In this document: positions 8,837 through 19,779 of the stretch, piece by piece
Position numbering within the stretch: the first letter of the stretch is position 1
How the letters are laid out: each line of letters starts with the position of its first letter
Origin: Gluconobacter kondonii
GTDB taxonomy: Bacteria > Pseudomonadota > Alphaproteobacteria > Acetobacterales > Acetobacteraceae
Length of the DNA stretch: 64,000 bases
Direction of reading: 5' to 3'
NCBI RefSeq assembly: GCF_002723995.1
Contig: NZ_BEWP01000005.1
Location: forward strand, 1 to 64,000
The notes under the pieces: model-generated
Seen by the model: only the letters and a program-made list of their open reading frames with translations
Database searches by the model: none
Told to the model about the DNA's origin: nothing
Position numbers and translations under genes: made by a program

Positions 8837-8891
8837 GAAGGGGGGTGGAAGAGCATTCTTCCACCTGCTGTACTGACTGTCCTGGATAACC

Positions 8892-11558
8892 ATGCTCGAA
8901 AAAAGCTTCGTCCCCGCCGACCATGAAAACGCCCTCTACGATGCGTGGGAGAAAAGCGGCGCTTTCCGGGCTCACCCCGACAGACCCGGTGAGCCTTTTT
9001 CGATCATGTTTCCCCCGCCAAACGTCACGGGAACGCTTCACCTCGGCCATTCGCTGAACTTCGTCCTTCAGGACATGCTCATCCGTTGGAAACGTCAGGA
9101 AGGCTTCAATGTCCTCTGGCAACCGGGAACAGACCATGCCGGAATTGCGACACAGATGGTTGTCGAGCGCGCCTTGGACAAGGAAGGCACCAGCAGAACC
9201 GCTCTGGGACGCGAAGGTTTTCTCGAGCGCGTCTGGGACTGGAAGCAAGAATACGGTGGCACCATCGTCCAGCAGCTTCGCAAACTCGGCGCTTCGGCGG
9301 ACTGGGAGCGTGAGCGTTTCACAATGGACGAAGGACTGTCCCGCGCGGTCCGTAAGGTGTTCGTCACCCTTTACAAGGAAGGGTTGATCTACCGCGACCG
9401 ACGGCTGGTCAACTGGGATCCGAAGTTCCGATCTGCCATATCGGATCTGGAAGTAGAGAACCACGAGACCAAAGGGTCCATGTGGTACATTCGCTATCCG
9501 CTGGAAGACGGGCGGACCATCACTGTCGCCACAACGCGTCCGGAAACAATGCTTGGCGACGTCGCAGTCGCTGTTCATCCCGAAGATGAACGTTATGCTG
9601 ACATGATCGGCAAGACCGTAATTCTGCCCCTGACAGGGCGCCGTATTCCAGTTGTCGCCGATCTGTATTCCGATCCTGAAAAAGGCACAGGTGCCGTCAA
9701 GATCACGCCAGCCCATGATTTCAACGATTTTGAAGTCGGCAAGCGTCACGATCTCCCGGCTCTGACGGTTCTCGATGAAACTGCCTGTCTCTGGATCGAA
9801 GAAATCCGGCCTGAACTGCAGGATATTGACGGGCTCGCTTCGGTCGCATTCGTCGAAACCCTGAATGGCCTGAGCCGTGAAGAGGGCCGCAAGCAGGTCG
9901 TCGCCGAGCTTGAGCGCCTGGAATGGCTGGAAAAAATCGAGCCGCACAAGCTTCAGGTTCCCCATGCAGAACGTGGCGGGGCCATCGTTGAGCCGCGCCT
10001 GACGCTCCAGTGGTACTGCGATGCCAAGACACTGTCTGGCCCTGCGGTTGAAGCTGTCGAAAGCGGAAAGATCGCGTTTGAACCACGCCAGTGGGAAAAC
10101 ACATTCCATGCCTGGATGCGCGATATCCAGCCCTGGTGCATCAGCCGCCAGCTCTGGTGGGGGCATCGCATCCCGGCCTGGTATGGCACGGACGGCAAAG
10201 TTTATGTTGCCGAAAACGAGCAAGAGGCTCAGGCCCAGGCCGGTGAAGGCGTGAAGCTCTCACAGGATGAAGACGTTCTGGACACCTGGTTCAGCTCCGC
10301 GCTCTGGCCATTCACCACGCTCGGCTGGCCGGACAAAACGGAAGAATTGGCGCGCTATTATCCGACGAGTGTTCTTGTCACAGGCTTTGACATTATTTTC
10401 TTCTGGGTTGCCCGGATGATGATGATGGGGCTTCACTTCATGGACGATGTTCCGTTCCGAACCGTCCTGATTCATGGGCTGGTCCGGGACGAAAAAGGAC
10501 AGAAAATGTCCAAGTCCAAGGGTAATGGTCTGGACCCGCTGGATCTCGTTGCCGAGTTCGGAGCCGATGCGACGCGCCTTGCGATCTGTGCGGGGACAGG
10601 GCCGGGCCGGGATATCAAGCTCGGGCGCAAGCGGGTTGAGGAACATCGCGCGTTCATTACCAAGCTCTGGAATGCCGCTCGCTTCCTTGAAATGAACGGG
10701 GCGACACCGACGGAAGGCTTTGATCCGGCGAGCGTCAAGAGTGCGCTTGGGCGCTGGATCCTGACGGAAGCTAACGATGCCGTGGCTGAAGCTGGACGCG
10801 CGCTTTCGGCCTATCGTTTCGATGAATATGCCAACTGCTGCTACCGCTTTGTCTGGAGCCGGTTCTGTGACTGGTTCGTGGAATTCTCGAAGCCCGTCTT
10901 TGCTGCGGAGAACGCAGAGACCATCGAACTGCGGGCCGTCAGCGCGCATGTTCTGGGGCTGATCCTGCGTCTGATGCAGCCGGTTATTCCGTTCGTGACG
11001 GCCACGCTGTGGAAAGAACTGGGCTATGCGGGGGCTTTTGAAGACAGCCGCTGGCCGGAACCTATGCAGGTTGATCAGGCGGATGCAGCCCGGTCGGAAC
11101 TGGACTGGGTTATTCGTCTGATCAGTGATGTGCGGACCGTGCGTTCGGAAATGAACATTCCACCTTCGCAGAAAGCACCGCTTCTGCTGCGGGATGCGAC
11201 TGCGGAAAATCTGGGTCGTGCCCACACCTGGGCGGAAGCCATTGGCCGGATGGCGCGGGTGTCAGAAGTTGGCGTTGTGGGAGAGGATGCGCCCCGTAAC
11301 GCGGCACAGATCGTTCTGGACGAGGCCACTGTTTTCATTCCGCTCGAAGGGCTGATTGATCTGGACGCGGAGCGGGCACGTCTCGCCAAGGAAACGACCC
11401 GGATCGAAGGCGAAATTCTCAAAGTGACACGCAAGCTGGATAATGTGGACTTCATCGCCCGCGCCAAACCGGAGGTCGTGGAGGAAAATCGGGATCGTCT
11501 GACATCATTCCAGAGCGATCTCGCTCGCCTTAAAGCGGCTCTGGGGCGCCTTGCCTGA
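8892..11558 (+). CDS. valS: valine--tRNA ligase
   Basis: This is a class I aminoacyl-tRNA synthetase of 888 residues charging tRNA-Val. The HIGH-type motif HLGH starts at residue 50 within PPPNVTGTLHLGH, and the KMSKS loop is at about 538-542. Between them is the CP1 editing domain (TTRPETMLGDVAVAVHP near 215). The anticodon-binding domain and a C-terminal coiled-coil arm (about 825-885) complete the normal order. Its stop codon is overlapped by the start of the next gene. Confidence 0.97.
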   Translation: MLEKSFVPADHENALYDAWEKSGAFRAHPDRPGEPFSIMFPPPNVTGTLHLGHSLNFVLQDMLIRWKRQEGFNVLWQPGTDHAGIATQMVVERALDKEGTSRTALGREGFLERVWDWKQEYGGTIVQQLRKLGASADWERERFTMDEGLSRAVRKVFVTLYKEGLIYRDRRLVNWDPKFRSAISDLEVENHETKGSMWYIRYPLEDGRTITVATTRPETMLGDVAVAVHPEDERYADMIGKTVILPLTGRRIPVVADLYSDPEKGTGAVKITPAHDFNDFEVGKRHDLPALTVLDETACLWIEEIRPELQDIDGLASVAFVETLNGLSREEGRKQVVAELERLEWLEKIEPHKLQVPHAERGGAIVEPRLTLQWYCDAKTLSGPAVEAVESGKIAFEPRQWENTFHAWMRDIQPWCISRQLWWGHRIPAWYGTDGKVYVAENEQEAQAQAGEGVKLSQDEDVLDTWFSSALWPFTTLGWPDKTEELARYYPTSVLVTGFDIIFFWVARMMMMGLHFMDDVPFRTVLIHGLVRDEKGQKMSKSKGNGLDPLDLVAEFGADATRLAICAGTGPGRDIKLGRKRVEEHRAFITKLWNAARFLEMNGATPTEGFDPASVKSALGRWILTEANDAVAEAGRALSAYRFDEYANCCYRFVWSRFCDWFVEFSKPVFAAENAETIELRAVSAHVLGLILRLMQPVIPFVTATLWKELGYAGAFEDSRWPEPMQVDQADAARSELDWVIRLISDVRTVRSEMNIPPSQKAPLLLRDATAENLGRAHTWAEAIGRMARVSEVGVVGEDAPRNAAQIVLDEATVFIPLEGLIDLDAERARLAKETTRIEGEILKVTRKLDNVDFIARAKPEVVEENRDRLTSFQSDLARLKAALGRLA

Positions 11559-12432
11559 TTTCAGAACATCCGCCAGCCTTGCTGCTGTCATTCTTGCCGT
11601 TATGGCGGGGATGGCGACAGCAAGACCGCTGCCGGAGGGACGAAGCCTTGAGCATGCTGCCATAGCGGGCGAGCATCTTGATGTTTCGGTCTTCAAACCT
11701 GCATCCTGCACGATCAGGGCGATCCTGATCGTGCTGGCCGGAAAAGAGCGCGATAGCGCGACGTATCGCGACAACACTATTCCACTGGCCAGACATGAAT
11801 GCAGTCTGGTGTTCGCGCCTAATTTTCCCTTATCGCGATTTCCTGTCCAACAGTATCAGCGTGGGGGATTTCCGATTTTATCACAAAGGGCGGCTCCAGC
11901 GTCCCTGTATATGAAACCACTGGAGCAGTGGGCTCGAAACATTTCTGATGAGCCGCATCTTCCGATCATTCTGATTGGGCACTCCGCAGGGGCACAATAT
12001 CTGGAGCGGGTCGCAGCCTATGTTCCCGGCGAGGAAGTCATGACGGTCATCATGAATCCTGCCACCTACGTCGAACCGGAGACGGAAACCCCCGTTCCAT
12101 ACGGGTTTCATAACTGGCCTGAAGCGGCCAGCCTCCCGGACCTCAAGCGCTATCTCTCCCGGAATATCGCAATCATTCTGGGCGCTGACGATACCACACC
12201 TTCGTTACCCAATGAGCGCGTCCCCGACGCTGCGGGGCAGGGGCGCAACCATCTGGAACGCGGACAGTGGGCCTATGCCCAAGCCCGCGAACAGGCTGAG
12301 AGGCTCAATGTGCCCTTTGGCTGGACGATTATGCTCGTCCCGGCAACGGGACATGTTGCGTCCAAAATGCTGGCGTCCGCCGAATTGCAGGACGCCGTGG
12401 AGAATGCGATCAGGTCCGCGTCTTCACGATGA
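11551..12432 (+). CDS. secreted alpha/beta hydrolase
   Basis: This is a 293-residue protein with an N-terminal signal peptide (hydrophobic core about 9-22, probable cleavage after ATA). The nucleophile elbow GHSAG places Ser145 as the probable catalytic serine, and a His near the C terminus (ATGHVASK) is the likely catalytic histidine. The probable TTG start at 11551 overlaps the last codons of valS by eight bases, implying translational coupling; the only in-frame ATGs are inside the signal peptide. Its 3' end overlaps ilvD convergently by 23 bases. The substrate is unknown; it resembles serine esterase/lipase-like periplasmic proteins. Confidence 0.7.
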   Translation: MPDFRTSASLAAVILAVMAGMATARPLPEGRSLEHAAIAGEHLDVSVFKPASCTIRAILIVLAGKERDSATYRDNTIPLARHECSLVFAPNFPLSRFPVQQYQRGGFPILSQRAAPASLYMKPLEQWARNISDEPHLPIILIGHSAGAQYLERVAAYVPGEEVMTVIMNPATYVEPETETPVPYGFHNWPEAASLPDLKRYLSRNIAIILGADDTTPSLPNERVPDAAGQGRNHLERGQWAYAQAREQAERLNVPFGWTIMLVPATGHVASKMLASAELQDAVENAIRSASSR

Positions 12433-14281
12433 TCTGAGACAGATCGCGTACGGCGCCATGAGCTGCGCTTGTGGTCATGGCGGCATAGGCCTGAAGGGCT
12501 TTTGAAACGACGCGCTCGCGGTTGGGCTTCCACGCATCTGCGCCACGTGCATTCATCCGCTCCCGCCGATCGGCGATATCGGCATCCGAAACAGCGAGAT
12601 GCAGGCCGCGCTTGGGGATGTCGATCTCGATCCGGTCGCCGTCCTCGACCAGTCCGATCAGGCCGCCTTCAGCGGCTTCGGGGGACATGTGGCCGATGGA
12701 CAGACCCGAGCTTCCGCCTGAGAAACGGCCATCCGTAATGAGCGCGCAGACCTTGCCCAGACCCTTCGATTTCAGATAGCTCGTCGGATACAGCATTTCC
12801 TGCATGCCGGGGCCACCTTTGGGGCCTTCGTAGCGGATGACCACGACGTCACCGGCCACGATGCGATTGCCGAGGATGGCGGCCACGGCATCATCCTGAC
12901 TTTCGAAGACGCGCGCCGTTCCCGTGAAGATCAGGATACTGGCTTCGACACCGGCTGTTTTGACGATTGCGCCATCTTCGGCAAGGTTGCCGTAGAGCAC
13001 GGCCAAACCGCCATCCTGCGAGAAGGCATGTGCCTTGTCGCGCAGAACACCGGCTTCACGGTCCTGATCCAGTTCGTGATAGCGGCTGGACTGCGAAAAG
13101 GCGTGGACGGTTCGGACATTTCCGGGAGCGGCCTTGAACAGATGCGCGGCTTGCGCATCGCCGTTCAGAATGTCCCACTTTTTTAGCGCATCGCCGAGCG
13201 TGGGCGCATGGACGGTCGGGACGCTCGTGTCGATCAGGCCCGCGCGGTCCAGTTCACCCAGAATGGCAGGAATGCCGCCTGCGCGATGGACGTCTTCCAT
13301 ATGCACGTCGTTCTTGGCCGGAGCGACCTTGCACAGATTGGGCACACGGCGCGAGAGGCGGTCGATATCGTGCATATGGAAGTCAACGCCGCCTTCGCTG
13401 GCGGCAGCGAGAAGATGCAAAACCGTGTTGGTCGAGCCGCCCATGGCGATATCAAGCGTCATGGCGTTCTCGAAAGCCGCACGCGTGGCAATGTTGCGGG
13501 GCAGGGCGGAGGCGTCGTCCTGTTCGTACCAGCGACGTGCCAGTTCCACGACCAGACGCCCGGCGCTCAGGAACAGTTCGCGGCGGTCGCTGTGCGTGGC
13601 GAGCAGGGAGCCGTTGCCGGGCAGGGACAGGCCGAGCGCTTCGGTTAGGCAGTTCATGGAATTGGCGGTGAACATGCCCGAACACGACCCGCAGGTCGGG
13701 CAGGCGGAGCGTTCGATCTGCTCTGATTCGCTGTCGGAGACTTCCGGATCGGCCGCAGCCACCATCGAATCAACAAGGTCCAGCTTACGCGTCACACCGG
13801 GGCCGTTGATCTTGCCCGCTTCCATCGGGCCACCCGAGACGAACACAACGGGGATGTTCAGGCGCATGGACGCCATCAGCATGCCCGGCGTGATCTTGTC
13901 GCAGTTGCTGATGCAGACGATGGCATCCGCGCAATGGGCGTTGACCATGTATTCCACGGAATCTGCGATCAGCTCACGCGAAGGCAGGGAATACAGCATT
14001 CCGCCATGGCCCATCGCGATGCCGTCATCGACTGCGATCGTGTTGAATTCCTTGGCAATTCCGCCAACCTCTTCGATCGCGGACGCCACCAGACTGCCCA
14101 TGTCTTTCAGATGGACATGGCCGGGGACGAACTGCGTGAAGGAGTTGGCAATGGCAATAATGGGTTTGCCGAAATCGCCGTCCTTCATGCCCGTCGCCCG
14201 CCAGAGCGCACGGGCGCCCGCCATGTTGCGGCCGTGAGTGGTGGTGCGGGAGCGATAGGCAGGCATGGAACAAACTTTCAT
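12410..14281 (-). CDS. ilvD: dihydroxy-acid dehydratase
   Basis: This enzyme of branched-chain amino acid and pantothenate synthesis dehydrates 2,3-dihydroxy-3-methylbutanoate or the pentanoate homologue to the 2-oxo acid. At about 623 residues it is the long, enterobacterial-type form. The conserved opening ([19 protein letters not shown]) is intact, and the Fe-S ligand cysteines appear in [11 protein letters not shown] and [11 protein letters not shown]. The start is one of two in-frame ATGs, 14281 or 14266; the second gives the more usual N terminus. It is divergent from the ester hydrolase gene and stands alone, without ilvC or ilvBN. Confidence 0.96.
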   Translation of the reverse strand: MKVCSMPAYRSRTTTHGRNMAGARALWRATGMKDGDFGKPIIAIANSFTQFVPGHVHLKDMGSLVASAIEEVGGIAKEFNTIAVDDGIAMGHGGMLYSLPSRELIADSVEYMVNAHCADAIVCISNCDKITPGMLMASMRLNIPVVFVSGGPMEAGKINGPGVTRKLDLVDSMVAAADPEVSDSESEQIERSACPTCGSCSGMFTANSMNCLTEALGLSLPGNGSLLATHSDRRELFLSAGRLVVELARRWYEQDDASALPRNIATRAAFENAMTLDIAMGGSTNTVLHLLAAASEGGVDFHMHDIDRLSRRVPNLCKVAPAKNDVHMEDVHRAGGIPAILGELDRAGLIDTSVPTVHAPTLGDALKKWDILNGDAQAAHLFKAAPGNVRTVHAFSQSSRYHELDQDREAGVLRDKAHAFSQDGGLAVLYGNLAEDGAIVKTAGVEASILIFTGTARVFESQDDAVAAILGNRIVAGDVVVIRYEGPKGGPGMQEMLYPTSYLKSKGLGKVCALITDGRFSGGSSGLSIGHMSPEAAEGGLIGLVEDGDRIEIDIPKRGLHLAVSDADIADRRERMNARGADAWKPNRERVVSKALQAYAAMTTSAAHGAVRDLSQIIVKTRT

Positions 14282-14418
14282 GACGGAATAAGGCCCTGAT
14301 CCATAGCGAATCAAACGCGCGGAAGCCAGTGCAGGAAAGATATGAAAACCGGTGCGTGCTGCTCTTGCCCGAAAGTCTCCGTCCGGTCCAAACTCGGAAC
14401 AAAGATCAGGAGCCCTTT

Positions 14419-16362
14419 GTGAGACGTCATTTTCTGAGCCTCGGCACAGCTCTGGCCGTAACCTGTCTGTATGCAGCACAGGCCGCCGAACCCACTTCCA
14501 GCCTGCCGGTCACACCGGACATGATCCAGACTGGCAGCGATATTCCTGCCCATGTCAGCATGCCACCGGTCGATCGCGACTATATCAAGCGCGACGTCAT
14601 GATTCCGATGCGCGACGGGATCAAGCTCCATACCGTCATCGTTATTCCCAAAAACGCCAAAAATGCGCCGATGCTTCTGACGCGCACGCCCTACAATGCC
14701 AGCGAGCGCGCCAGCCGCGATGCGGATGCGAAAACCATGCGCGCGCTCCTGCCGCAGGGAGACGACGTGTTCGTGGATGGGGGCTATATCCGCATTTTTC
14801 AGGATATTCGCGGCAAATACGGCTCACAGGGCGACTATGTCATGACGCGGCCCCCGATCGGTCCGCTGAACCCGACGAAGACGGATGACACGACCGATGC
14901 TTGGGATACGATCGACTGGCTGGTTAAGAATGTGCCGCAGGGGAATGGCCGCGTTGGCATGACCGGATCGTCCTATGAGGGCTGGACGGTCGTCATGGCG
15001 CTGCTGGACCCGCACCCGGCTCTGAAGGTTGCCTCTCCGGAAAGCCCGATGGTCGATGGCTGGATGGGCGACGACTGGTTCCATTACGGCGCATTCCGCC
15101 AGCCCAGTCTGGATTATTTTGCCGCTCAGATGGCGGCCGCGGGCTCCGGTGTTTCGCTCGACCGTCCTGACGAGGATGACTACACGACGTTCCTTGCGGA
15201 TGTTTCCACAGGCAATTTCGCGACGAAAGCCGGGCTGGACCAGTTCCCTTGGTGGCGCCGCACGAAAGCGCATCCGGCCTATGACGCGTTCTGGCAGGAT
15301 CAGGCGCTGGATCAGCTGATCGTGAAAAAGCCGCTCAAGGTTCCGACCATCTGGGAACAGGGACTGTGGGATCAGGAAGACATGTGGGGCGCGATCCATT
15401 CCTGGATGAACCTCAAGGCGCATCATACGCAGGTTCCGAACATTCTCGTCATGGGGCCGTGGCGCCATAGCGGTGTGAATTATGATGGCTCCACGCTCGG
15501 TCCGCTGCATTTCAATGGCGATACGGCGCTGTGGTATCGCGCCACTGTCATGCGTCCGTTCTTCGACCACTATCTGAAAGACGCGCCCGATCCGCATCTG
15601 GACGAAGCCATTATCTACAATACCGGCGAGAACCACTGGGACCACTTCCGCAACTGGCTGAGCGACTGTGGCACGTCGTGCTTGCAGAAAGGTGAGCGCC
15701 TGTATCTCCAGCCGGACCATGGTCTTGCGTTCAAGCGCACCTTGCCCGGAACGGACAGCTATGTGGCCGATCCAGCGCATCCGGTGCCGTTTGTCGAGCG
15801 TCCTTACATGATGGACGGAGATCCTCGCTGGAAGCCTTGGCTTGTGTCAGATCAGCGCTTTGCTGAGAGCCGCCCGGATGTCCTGACCTACGAGACTCCC
15901 GTTCTTGATGCGCCGGTTCGGGTTTCGGGCGTACCGACGGCGGATCTGTTCGCTTCGACCACCGGAACGGATGCGGACTGGGTCGTGAAGATCATCGACG
16001 TCCAGCCCGGTCACACGCCGGACAATCCCAAAATGGGCGGGTATGAGCTTCCGATGTCCATGGATATTTTCCGCGGCCGTTACCGGCAGAATTTTGCTCA
16101 TCCGTCCGCCATTCCGGCGGGACAGGTGCAGGAATACCACTTCACGCTTCCGGCCATGAACCATGTGTTCCTCAAGGGACACCGGATCATGATCCAGATC
16201 CAGTCGAGCTGGTTCCCGCTCTATGACCGCAATCCCCAGACCTTCGTGCCGAACATTTTCGACGCCAAGGCACCGGAGTACCGTGCGGCCACACAGACTA
16301 TCCACCGGGGTGGCGACCATGCCAGCGCCGTCTGGCTCCCAGTCGTCACGGCAGCACCGTAA
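14419..16362 (+). CDS. alpha-amino acid ester hydrolase-like (CocE/NonD) enzyme
   Basis: This is an exported serine hydrolase of 647 residues in the X-Pro dipeptidyl-peptidase/CocE superfamily. The signal peptide runs to about residue 23 (AAQAAEP). The triad is Ser185 in GSSYEG, Asp318 and His350 in GPWRHSG. Asp219, Glu320 and Asp321 correspond to the carboxylate cluster that binds the substrate amino group in alpha-amino acid ester hydrolases (AEH), judged from remembered spacing in the Xanthomonas enzyme. The C-terminal part is the jelly-roll domain. A GTG at 14419 with AGGAG six to seven bases upstream gives the signal peptide; the longer in-frame start at 14329 does not. AEHs act on amino acid esters and beta-lactams with an alpha-amino acyl chain. 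The natural substrate is unknown. Confidence 0.85.
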   Translation: MRRHFLSLGTALAVTCLYAAQAAEPTSSLPVTPDMIQTGSDIPAHVSMPPVDRDYIKRDVMIPMRDGIKLHTVIVIPKNAKNAPMLLTRTPYNASERASRDADAKTMRALLPQGDDVFVDGGYIRIFQDIRGKYGSQGDYVMTRPPIGPLNPTKTDDTTDAWDTIDWLVKNVPQGNGRVGMTGSSYEGWTVVMALLDPHPALKVASPESPMVDGWMGDDWFHYGAFRQPSLDYFAAQMAAAGSGVSLDRPDEDDYTTFLADVSTGNFATKAGLDQFPWWRRTKAHPAYDAFWQDQALDQLIVKKPLKVPTIWEQGLWDQEDMWGAIHSWMNLKAHHTQVPNILVMGPWRHSGVNYDGSTLGPLHFNGDTALWYRATVMRPFFDHYLKDAPDPHLDEAIIYNTGENHWDHFRNWLSDCGTSCLQKGERLYLQPDHGLAFKRTLPGTDSYVADPAHPVPFVERPYMMDGDPRWKPWLVSDQRFAESRPDVLTYETPVLDAPVRVSGVPTADLFASTTGTDADWVVKIIDVQPGHTPDNPKMGGYELPMSMDIFRGRYRQNFAHPSAIPAGQVQEYHFTLPAMNHVFLKGHRIMIQIQSSWFPLYDRNPQTFVPNIFDAKAPEYRAATQTIHRGGDHASAVWLPVVTAAP

Positions 16363-16392
16363 TTTATTCAGCAAACTCGTCAGACAGGTTCG

Positions 16393-16419
16393 GCCTCCCC
16401 ATATGGGGAGGCTGTCCTT
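16393..16419 (+). terminator. hairpin after the ester hydrolase gene
   Basis: GCCTCCCC (16393-16400) and GGGGAGGC (16405-16412) form an 8-bp stem around ATAT, followed by TGTCCTTTT. The T-run is short, so this is a moderate intrinsic terminator. It lies just before the msrA ribosome binding site. Confidence 0.6.
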
Positions 16420-16435
16420 TTAACGGAGCATCATC

Positions 16436-16990
16436 ATGACGACCCCGTCTTCCAACCTGTCCTCCATTCTCCTTGGCGCAGGCTGCTTCTGGTGCGTCGA
16501 GGCCGTCTTTACGGGCCTGCGCGGCATTATTTCGGCTGAGCCGGGCTACGCTGGCGGCAGTGTTGAAAACCCGAGCTATGAAGACGTTTGCACAGGCCGG
16601 ACGGGCCATGCCGAAGTTGTGAAAGTCGTGTTCGATCCGGCCGAAATCGGTTTGGAGGACGTACTCCGCGTGTTCTTCACGACCCATGATCCCACACAGC
16701 TCAACCGTCAGGGTAACGATATCGGTACGCAGTATCGGTCCGTTATTTTTGGCGATGCCGTCCAGCAGGACACTGCCAGAAAAGTTCTGGATGAAATTAC
16801 TGCGGAGGGTCTGTGGCCGGAGCCGATCGTCACCTCCATTGAAGGTCCGGCCCATTTCTGGCCCGCTGAGGAAAAGCATCACGATTATTTCGCCCGCAAC
16901 CCGCAGACCGCCTATTGTGCAGCCGTCGTGGCGCCCAAGGTTGCCAAGGCGCGCAAGCTCTATCGGGATCGTCTCAAACAGCCGGACTGA
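16436..16990 (+). CDS. msrA: peptide methionine sulfoxide reductase A
   Basis: MsrA reduces the S-epimer of methionine sulfoxide in proteins and free methionine. The protein is 184 residues, with the catalytic Cys17 in GAGCFWC and the conserved GYAGG and YEDVCTGRTGHAEVV segments. Additional Cys residues (about 53 and 162) could act as resolving cysteines. There is no signal peptide, so it is cytoplasmic. No msrB is nearby. Confidence 0.96.
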   Translation: MTTPSSNLSSILLGAGCFWCVEAVFTGLRGIISAEPGYAGGSVENPSYEDVCTGRTGHAEVVKVVFDPAEIGLEDVLRVFFTTHDPTQLNRQGNDIGTQYRSVIFGDAVQQDTARKVLDEITAEGLWPEPIVTSIEGPAHFWPAEEKHHDYFARNPQTAYCAAVVAPKVAKARKLYRDRLKQPD

Positions 16991-17041
16991 CAGGCGCGGG
17001 GTGCTTTGTCATGGCACATTTTTCGGATAACGTGACAAACC

Positions 17042-18424
17042 ATGACAGAAACTCCCGTCTTTCCCACACTCCGTACCCGTCAGGCCCGTTACGCAGCGGG
17101 CGTGGCACTCCGCAAAACTGTCAAGCGCAGCAGCCACGCGCTTTGGACGCCTCCAGCCACACGGCCCGATCCGATCGGAATTCTGCTGGGGCAGGGAAAG
17201 AGCCGGATTGCGGACCTGCTTCCCATCCGCCATCAGCGCATGAAAGCCTCGCCCTTCGCATTCCTGCGTGGTGCCGCGGCCATTATGGCCTCGGACCTGT
17301 CCTTCACACCCGCGACCGGGATTCGCGTTCAGTCCTGCGGAGACTGCCATCTCGATAATTTCGGCTGCTATCCATCTCCGGAAGGGCTGCCCGTTTTCGA
17401 TATCAATGATTTCGACGAGACGGCACCGGCGACATTCGAGTGGGATCTCAAACGTCTGGCAACCAGCCTTGTGCTGGCCGGGCGCGAGGCGTCCTTGTCT
17501 GAAAAGCACTGTCGCCGTCTGGCCGTTTCCGCTGTCCGGCAGTATGTCGAAGAAATTGCGCGCCTGTCGGAATTGACGCCGCTTCAGGCCTGGAATGTGC
17601 GGATTGATCTGCGGGCCGTCATAGACGGCATCAAGGACAATACGACGCGTACGGGCATGATGGAGAAAATCCAGTCACAACTTGGGGCTATTTCCGGTCA
17701 TTTCGGGATGATCGACCCCAAGTCCTCGGTGCGCTTGAAGGAGCACCCGCCCTTCGTCACGCGCCTGCCACAGCATAACGATATCGTCCGTGGCGCCTTT
17801 GCGCGCTATGTCAGCGATCTGCCGCCCGAGCGCAGGATCGTGCTGGAACGCTATGCACTGCAGGACGTGCTGTTCAAGGTTGTGGGGATTGGCAGCGTCG
17901 GGACATTCTGTGCGCTCGGGCTCTTCACCACAGCGGATCATGAACCACTCATCCTTCAGATCAAGGAAGCCCAGACATCCGTGCTTGAGCCCTTTCAGGG
18001 CGCGGTGGACCTTCCCAATCACGGGGAGCGCGTCGTGACGGGGCAGCGGATCATGCAGGCCAGTTCAGACACATTTCTGGGCTGGACCCAGACTACGGGC
18101 AAACACACAACGTCCCAGACGGGCCGCAAGGCTGGCGGGGGCCGGGACTTCTATGTCCGTCAGACCAAGGATGTGCGTCTGGCCATGATCGGCGAGAAAA
18201 TCGAGAACGCTCTTCTGCCCGAATATGCGGCGTTATGTGGACGCACGCTTGGGCGGTCGCATGGCCGATCGGCCGATCTTTCGCTGCTGGCGGGTTATCT
18301 GGGGAAAGGCCAGTCCTTTGCCTCCGCCATTGCCGATTTTGCGGTTCGTTACGCCGATCAGAGCGAAAAGGACTGGAAAGCCTTCACGCAGGCGATTGCG
18401 GACAAGCGCGTCTGCTGTGCTTGA
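17042..18424 (+). CDS. DUF2252 family protein
   Basis: This is a 460-residue cytoplasmic protein of the DUF2252 family, whose members show kinase-like conserved residues but have no established function. The family signature GDCHLDNFG (near 100) followed by DINDFDE (about 120) and a WDLKRLATSL helix is clear; these resemble the catalytic and metal-binding loops of aminoglycoside-phosphotransferase-like kinases (inference). A C-terminal YADQSEKDW segment is also typical. It starts 51 bases after msrA and may share its transcript. Its 3' end faces the ABC transporter ATPase gene, four bases apart. Confidence 0.8.
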   Translation: MTETPVFPTLRTRQARYAAGVALRKTVKRSSHALWTPPATRPDPIGILLGQGKSRIADLLPIRHQRMKASPFAFLRGAAAIMASDLSFTPATGIRVQSCGDCHLDNFGCYPSPEGLPVFDINDFDETAPATFEWDLKRLATSLVLAGREASLSEKHCRRLAVSAVRQYVEEIARLSELTPLQAWNVRIDLRAVIDGIKDNTTRTGMMEKIQSQLGAISGHFGMIDPKSSVRLKEHPPFVTRLPQHNDIVRGAFARYVSDLPPERRIVLERYALQDVLFKVVGIGSVGTFCALGLFTTADHEPLILQIKEAQTSVLEPFQGAVDLPNHGERVVTGQRIMQASSDTFLGWTQTTGKHTTSQTGRKAGGGRDFYVRQTKDVRLAMIGEKIENALLPEYAALCGRTLGRSHGRSADLSLLAGYLGKGQSFASAIADFAVRYADQSEKDWKAFTQAIADKRVCCA

Positions 18425-18427
18425 GGT

Positions 18428-19741
18428 TTACTCCTCGTTTTCCAGATGGAAGCGGTCGGACTCTTCGTCGTAGTCGAAGAGTTCGGCATAGCGGGCCCAG
18501 CCGATCGCCGTGGTGAGAGTCTGGCGGGCGTAATCAGGCGACATGCTCTCTTCCATCGCTTTGCGGAAACGCGCGGCATCCACGACGTGGCTTGAACGCT
18601 CGTCGAGCGTGCCGCGGATGGAGCGGAGCAGGGGCAGGTGATGGAGCAATGCAGTCCGCATCAGGTCCTTGCGGGTGTCGGAATCGCCTTCGACAAACGC
18701 CTGACCATCGGGCGTAAGCAGGATGTCGCCATCTTCCAGTTCCGCCAAATCCAGAAGCTGAAGGGATTCCCCGAGCGGCAGCAGGTCATCGAGCGTCATC
18801 TGAAGCCGCTGCGCCAGTTCCGGCAGATCCGCACGACCGGATAGCGGTTCGCTTTGCAGCACTTCCATCAGCCCGACCAGAACCTCCACGGCGAGATCGG
18901 GCAGGACGATGGAGAAGGGTGGCAGGCTTTCACCTGAGCCGGAATTTGACTGCACCAGCTCTGCTTCAGACACGATCGGAGCACGACGGGTCATCAACGT
19001 GTAGATCTGATCCACGAAGCGGCGGAAATCTTCGTCCTCACGGTTACGGGGATGGGGGAAGGGCACCGCAATCTCGTGCGTGACGCGGCCGGGGCTGGAG
19101 GAGAAAATGAGGATGCGGTCACACATCAGAACGGCTTCCTCGATCCCGTGCGTCGCCAGAAGCATGGCCTTGAGGGGCAGGCGTTTTTCGTCCCACAATT
19201 CGATGAGGTCGGTACGCAGGTTTTCCGCACTCAGCATGTCCAGCGCCGAAAACGGCTCGTCCAGCAGCAGCAGCGACGGCTGAAGCGCCAGGGCTCGGGC
19301 GAAAGAGACGCGCTGACTGAGAGCGTCTGACAGTTCTTTCGGATAGGCGTTTTCGTAGCCTTCAAGCCCCATGACCGCGATGGCAGCATCCGTCATGGCT
19401 TCGCGTTCTGCCCGCGGCAGACGGCGCATTTCCAGACCAAGAGCCACATTCTGCCGCAGCGTGAGCCAAGGAAACAGCGCACCGGACTGAAAGACGGTCG
19501 CCACGCCATCCAGCGGGCCGGCCACGGGCATGTCCTGCCAGAGCACCTCTCCCGACACCGGCGGAGTCAGTCCCGCCATGATCCGCAGCAGGGAGGATTT
19601 CCCCGACCCCGACCGTCCGAGAAGGCCGAGGATTTCTCCGGCTCTCACATCGAAGCTGATGTGATCGAGCACGACCAGATCCGTGCTGCTCTCCTTAAGA
19701 TAAGTCTGGCGACATTCGCGAAGGGACAGAAGGGATTTCAT
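18428..19741 (-). CDS. ABC transporter ATP-binding protein, NitT/TauT type with C-terminal extension
   Basis: This is a 437-residue ATPase. The nucleotide-binding domain (about 1-245) has Walker A GRSGSGKSS with Lys48, Walker B LLLLDEPFSALD and the H-loop LATHGIEEA. The signature motif, normally LSGG(M/Q), reads LSDAL at residues 137-141, so both glycines are replaced. The C-terminal 170 residues match the AAA-associated domain found on some nitrate/sulfonate-type ATPases. It lies 38 bases downstream of the permease gene and forms its operon. The substrate is unknown, and no periplasmic binding protein is encoded nearby. Confidence 0.85.
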   Translation of the reverse strand: MKSLLSLRECRQTYLKESSTDLVVLDHISFDVRAGEILGLLGRSGSGKSSLLRIMAGLTPPVSGEVLWQDMPVAGPLDGVATVFQSGALFPWLTLRQNVALGLEMRRLPRAEREAMTDAAIAVMGLEGYENAYPKELSDALSQRVSFARALALQPSLLLLDEPFSALDMLSAENLRTDLIELWDEKRLPLKAMLLATHGIEEAVLMCDRILIFSSSPGRVTHEIAVPFPHPRNREDEDFRRFVDQIYTLMTRRAPIVSEAELVQSNSGSGESLPPFSIVLPDLAVEVLVGLMEVLQSEPLSGRADLPELAQRLQMTLDDLLPLGESLQLLDLAELEDGDILLTPDGQAFVEGDSDTRKDLMRTALLHHLPLLRSIRGTLDERSSHVVDAARFRKAMEESMSPDYARQTLTTAIGWARYAELFDYDEESDRFHLENEE

Positions 19742-19779
19742 GGATCTGGAATTTCAGCCTGAGGTTCAGAGGGTATATT

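Noticed and set aside
8691-10223. A 510-codon minus-strand frame antisense to valS
   Set aside because: It mirrors the codon pattern of valS, has no domain pattern, and valS is unambiguous.
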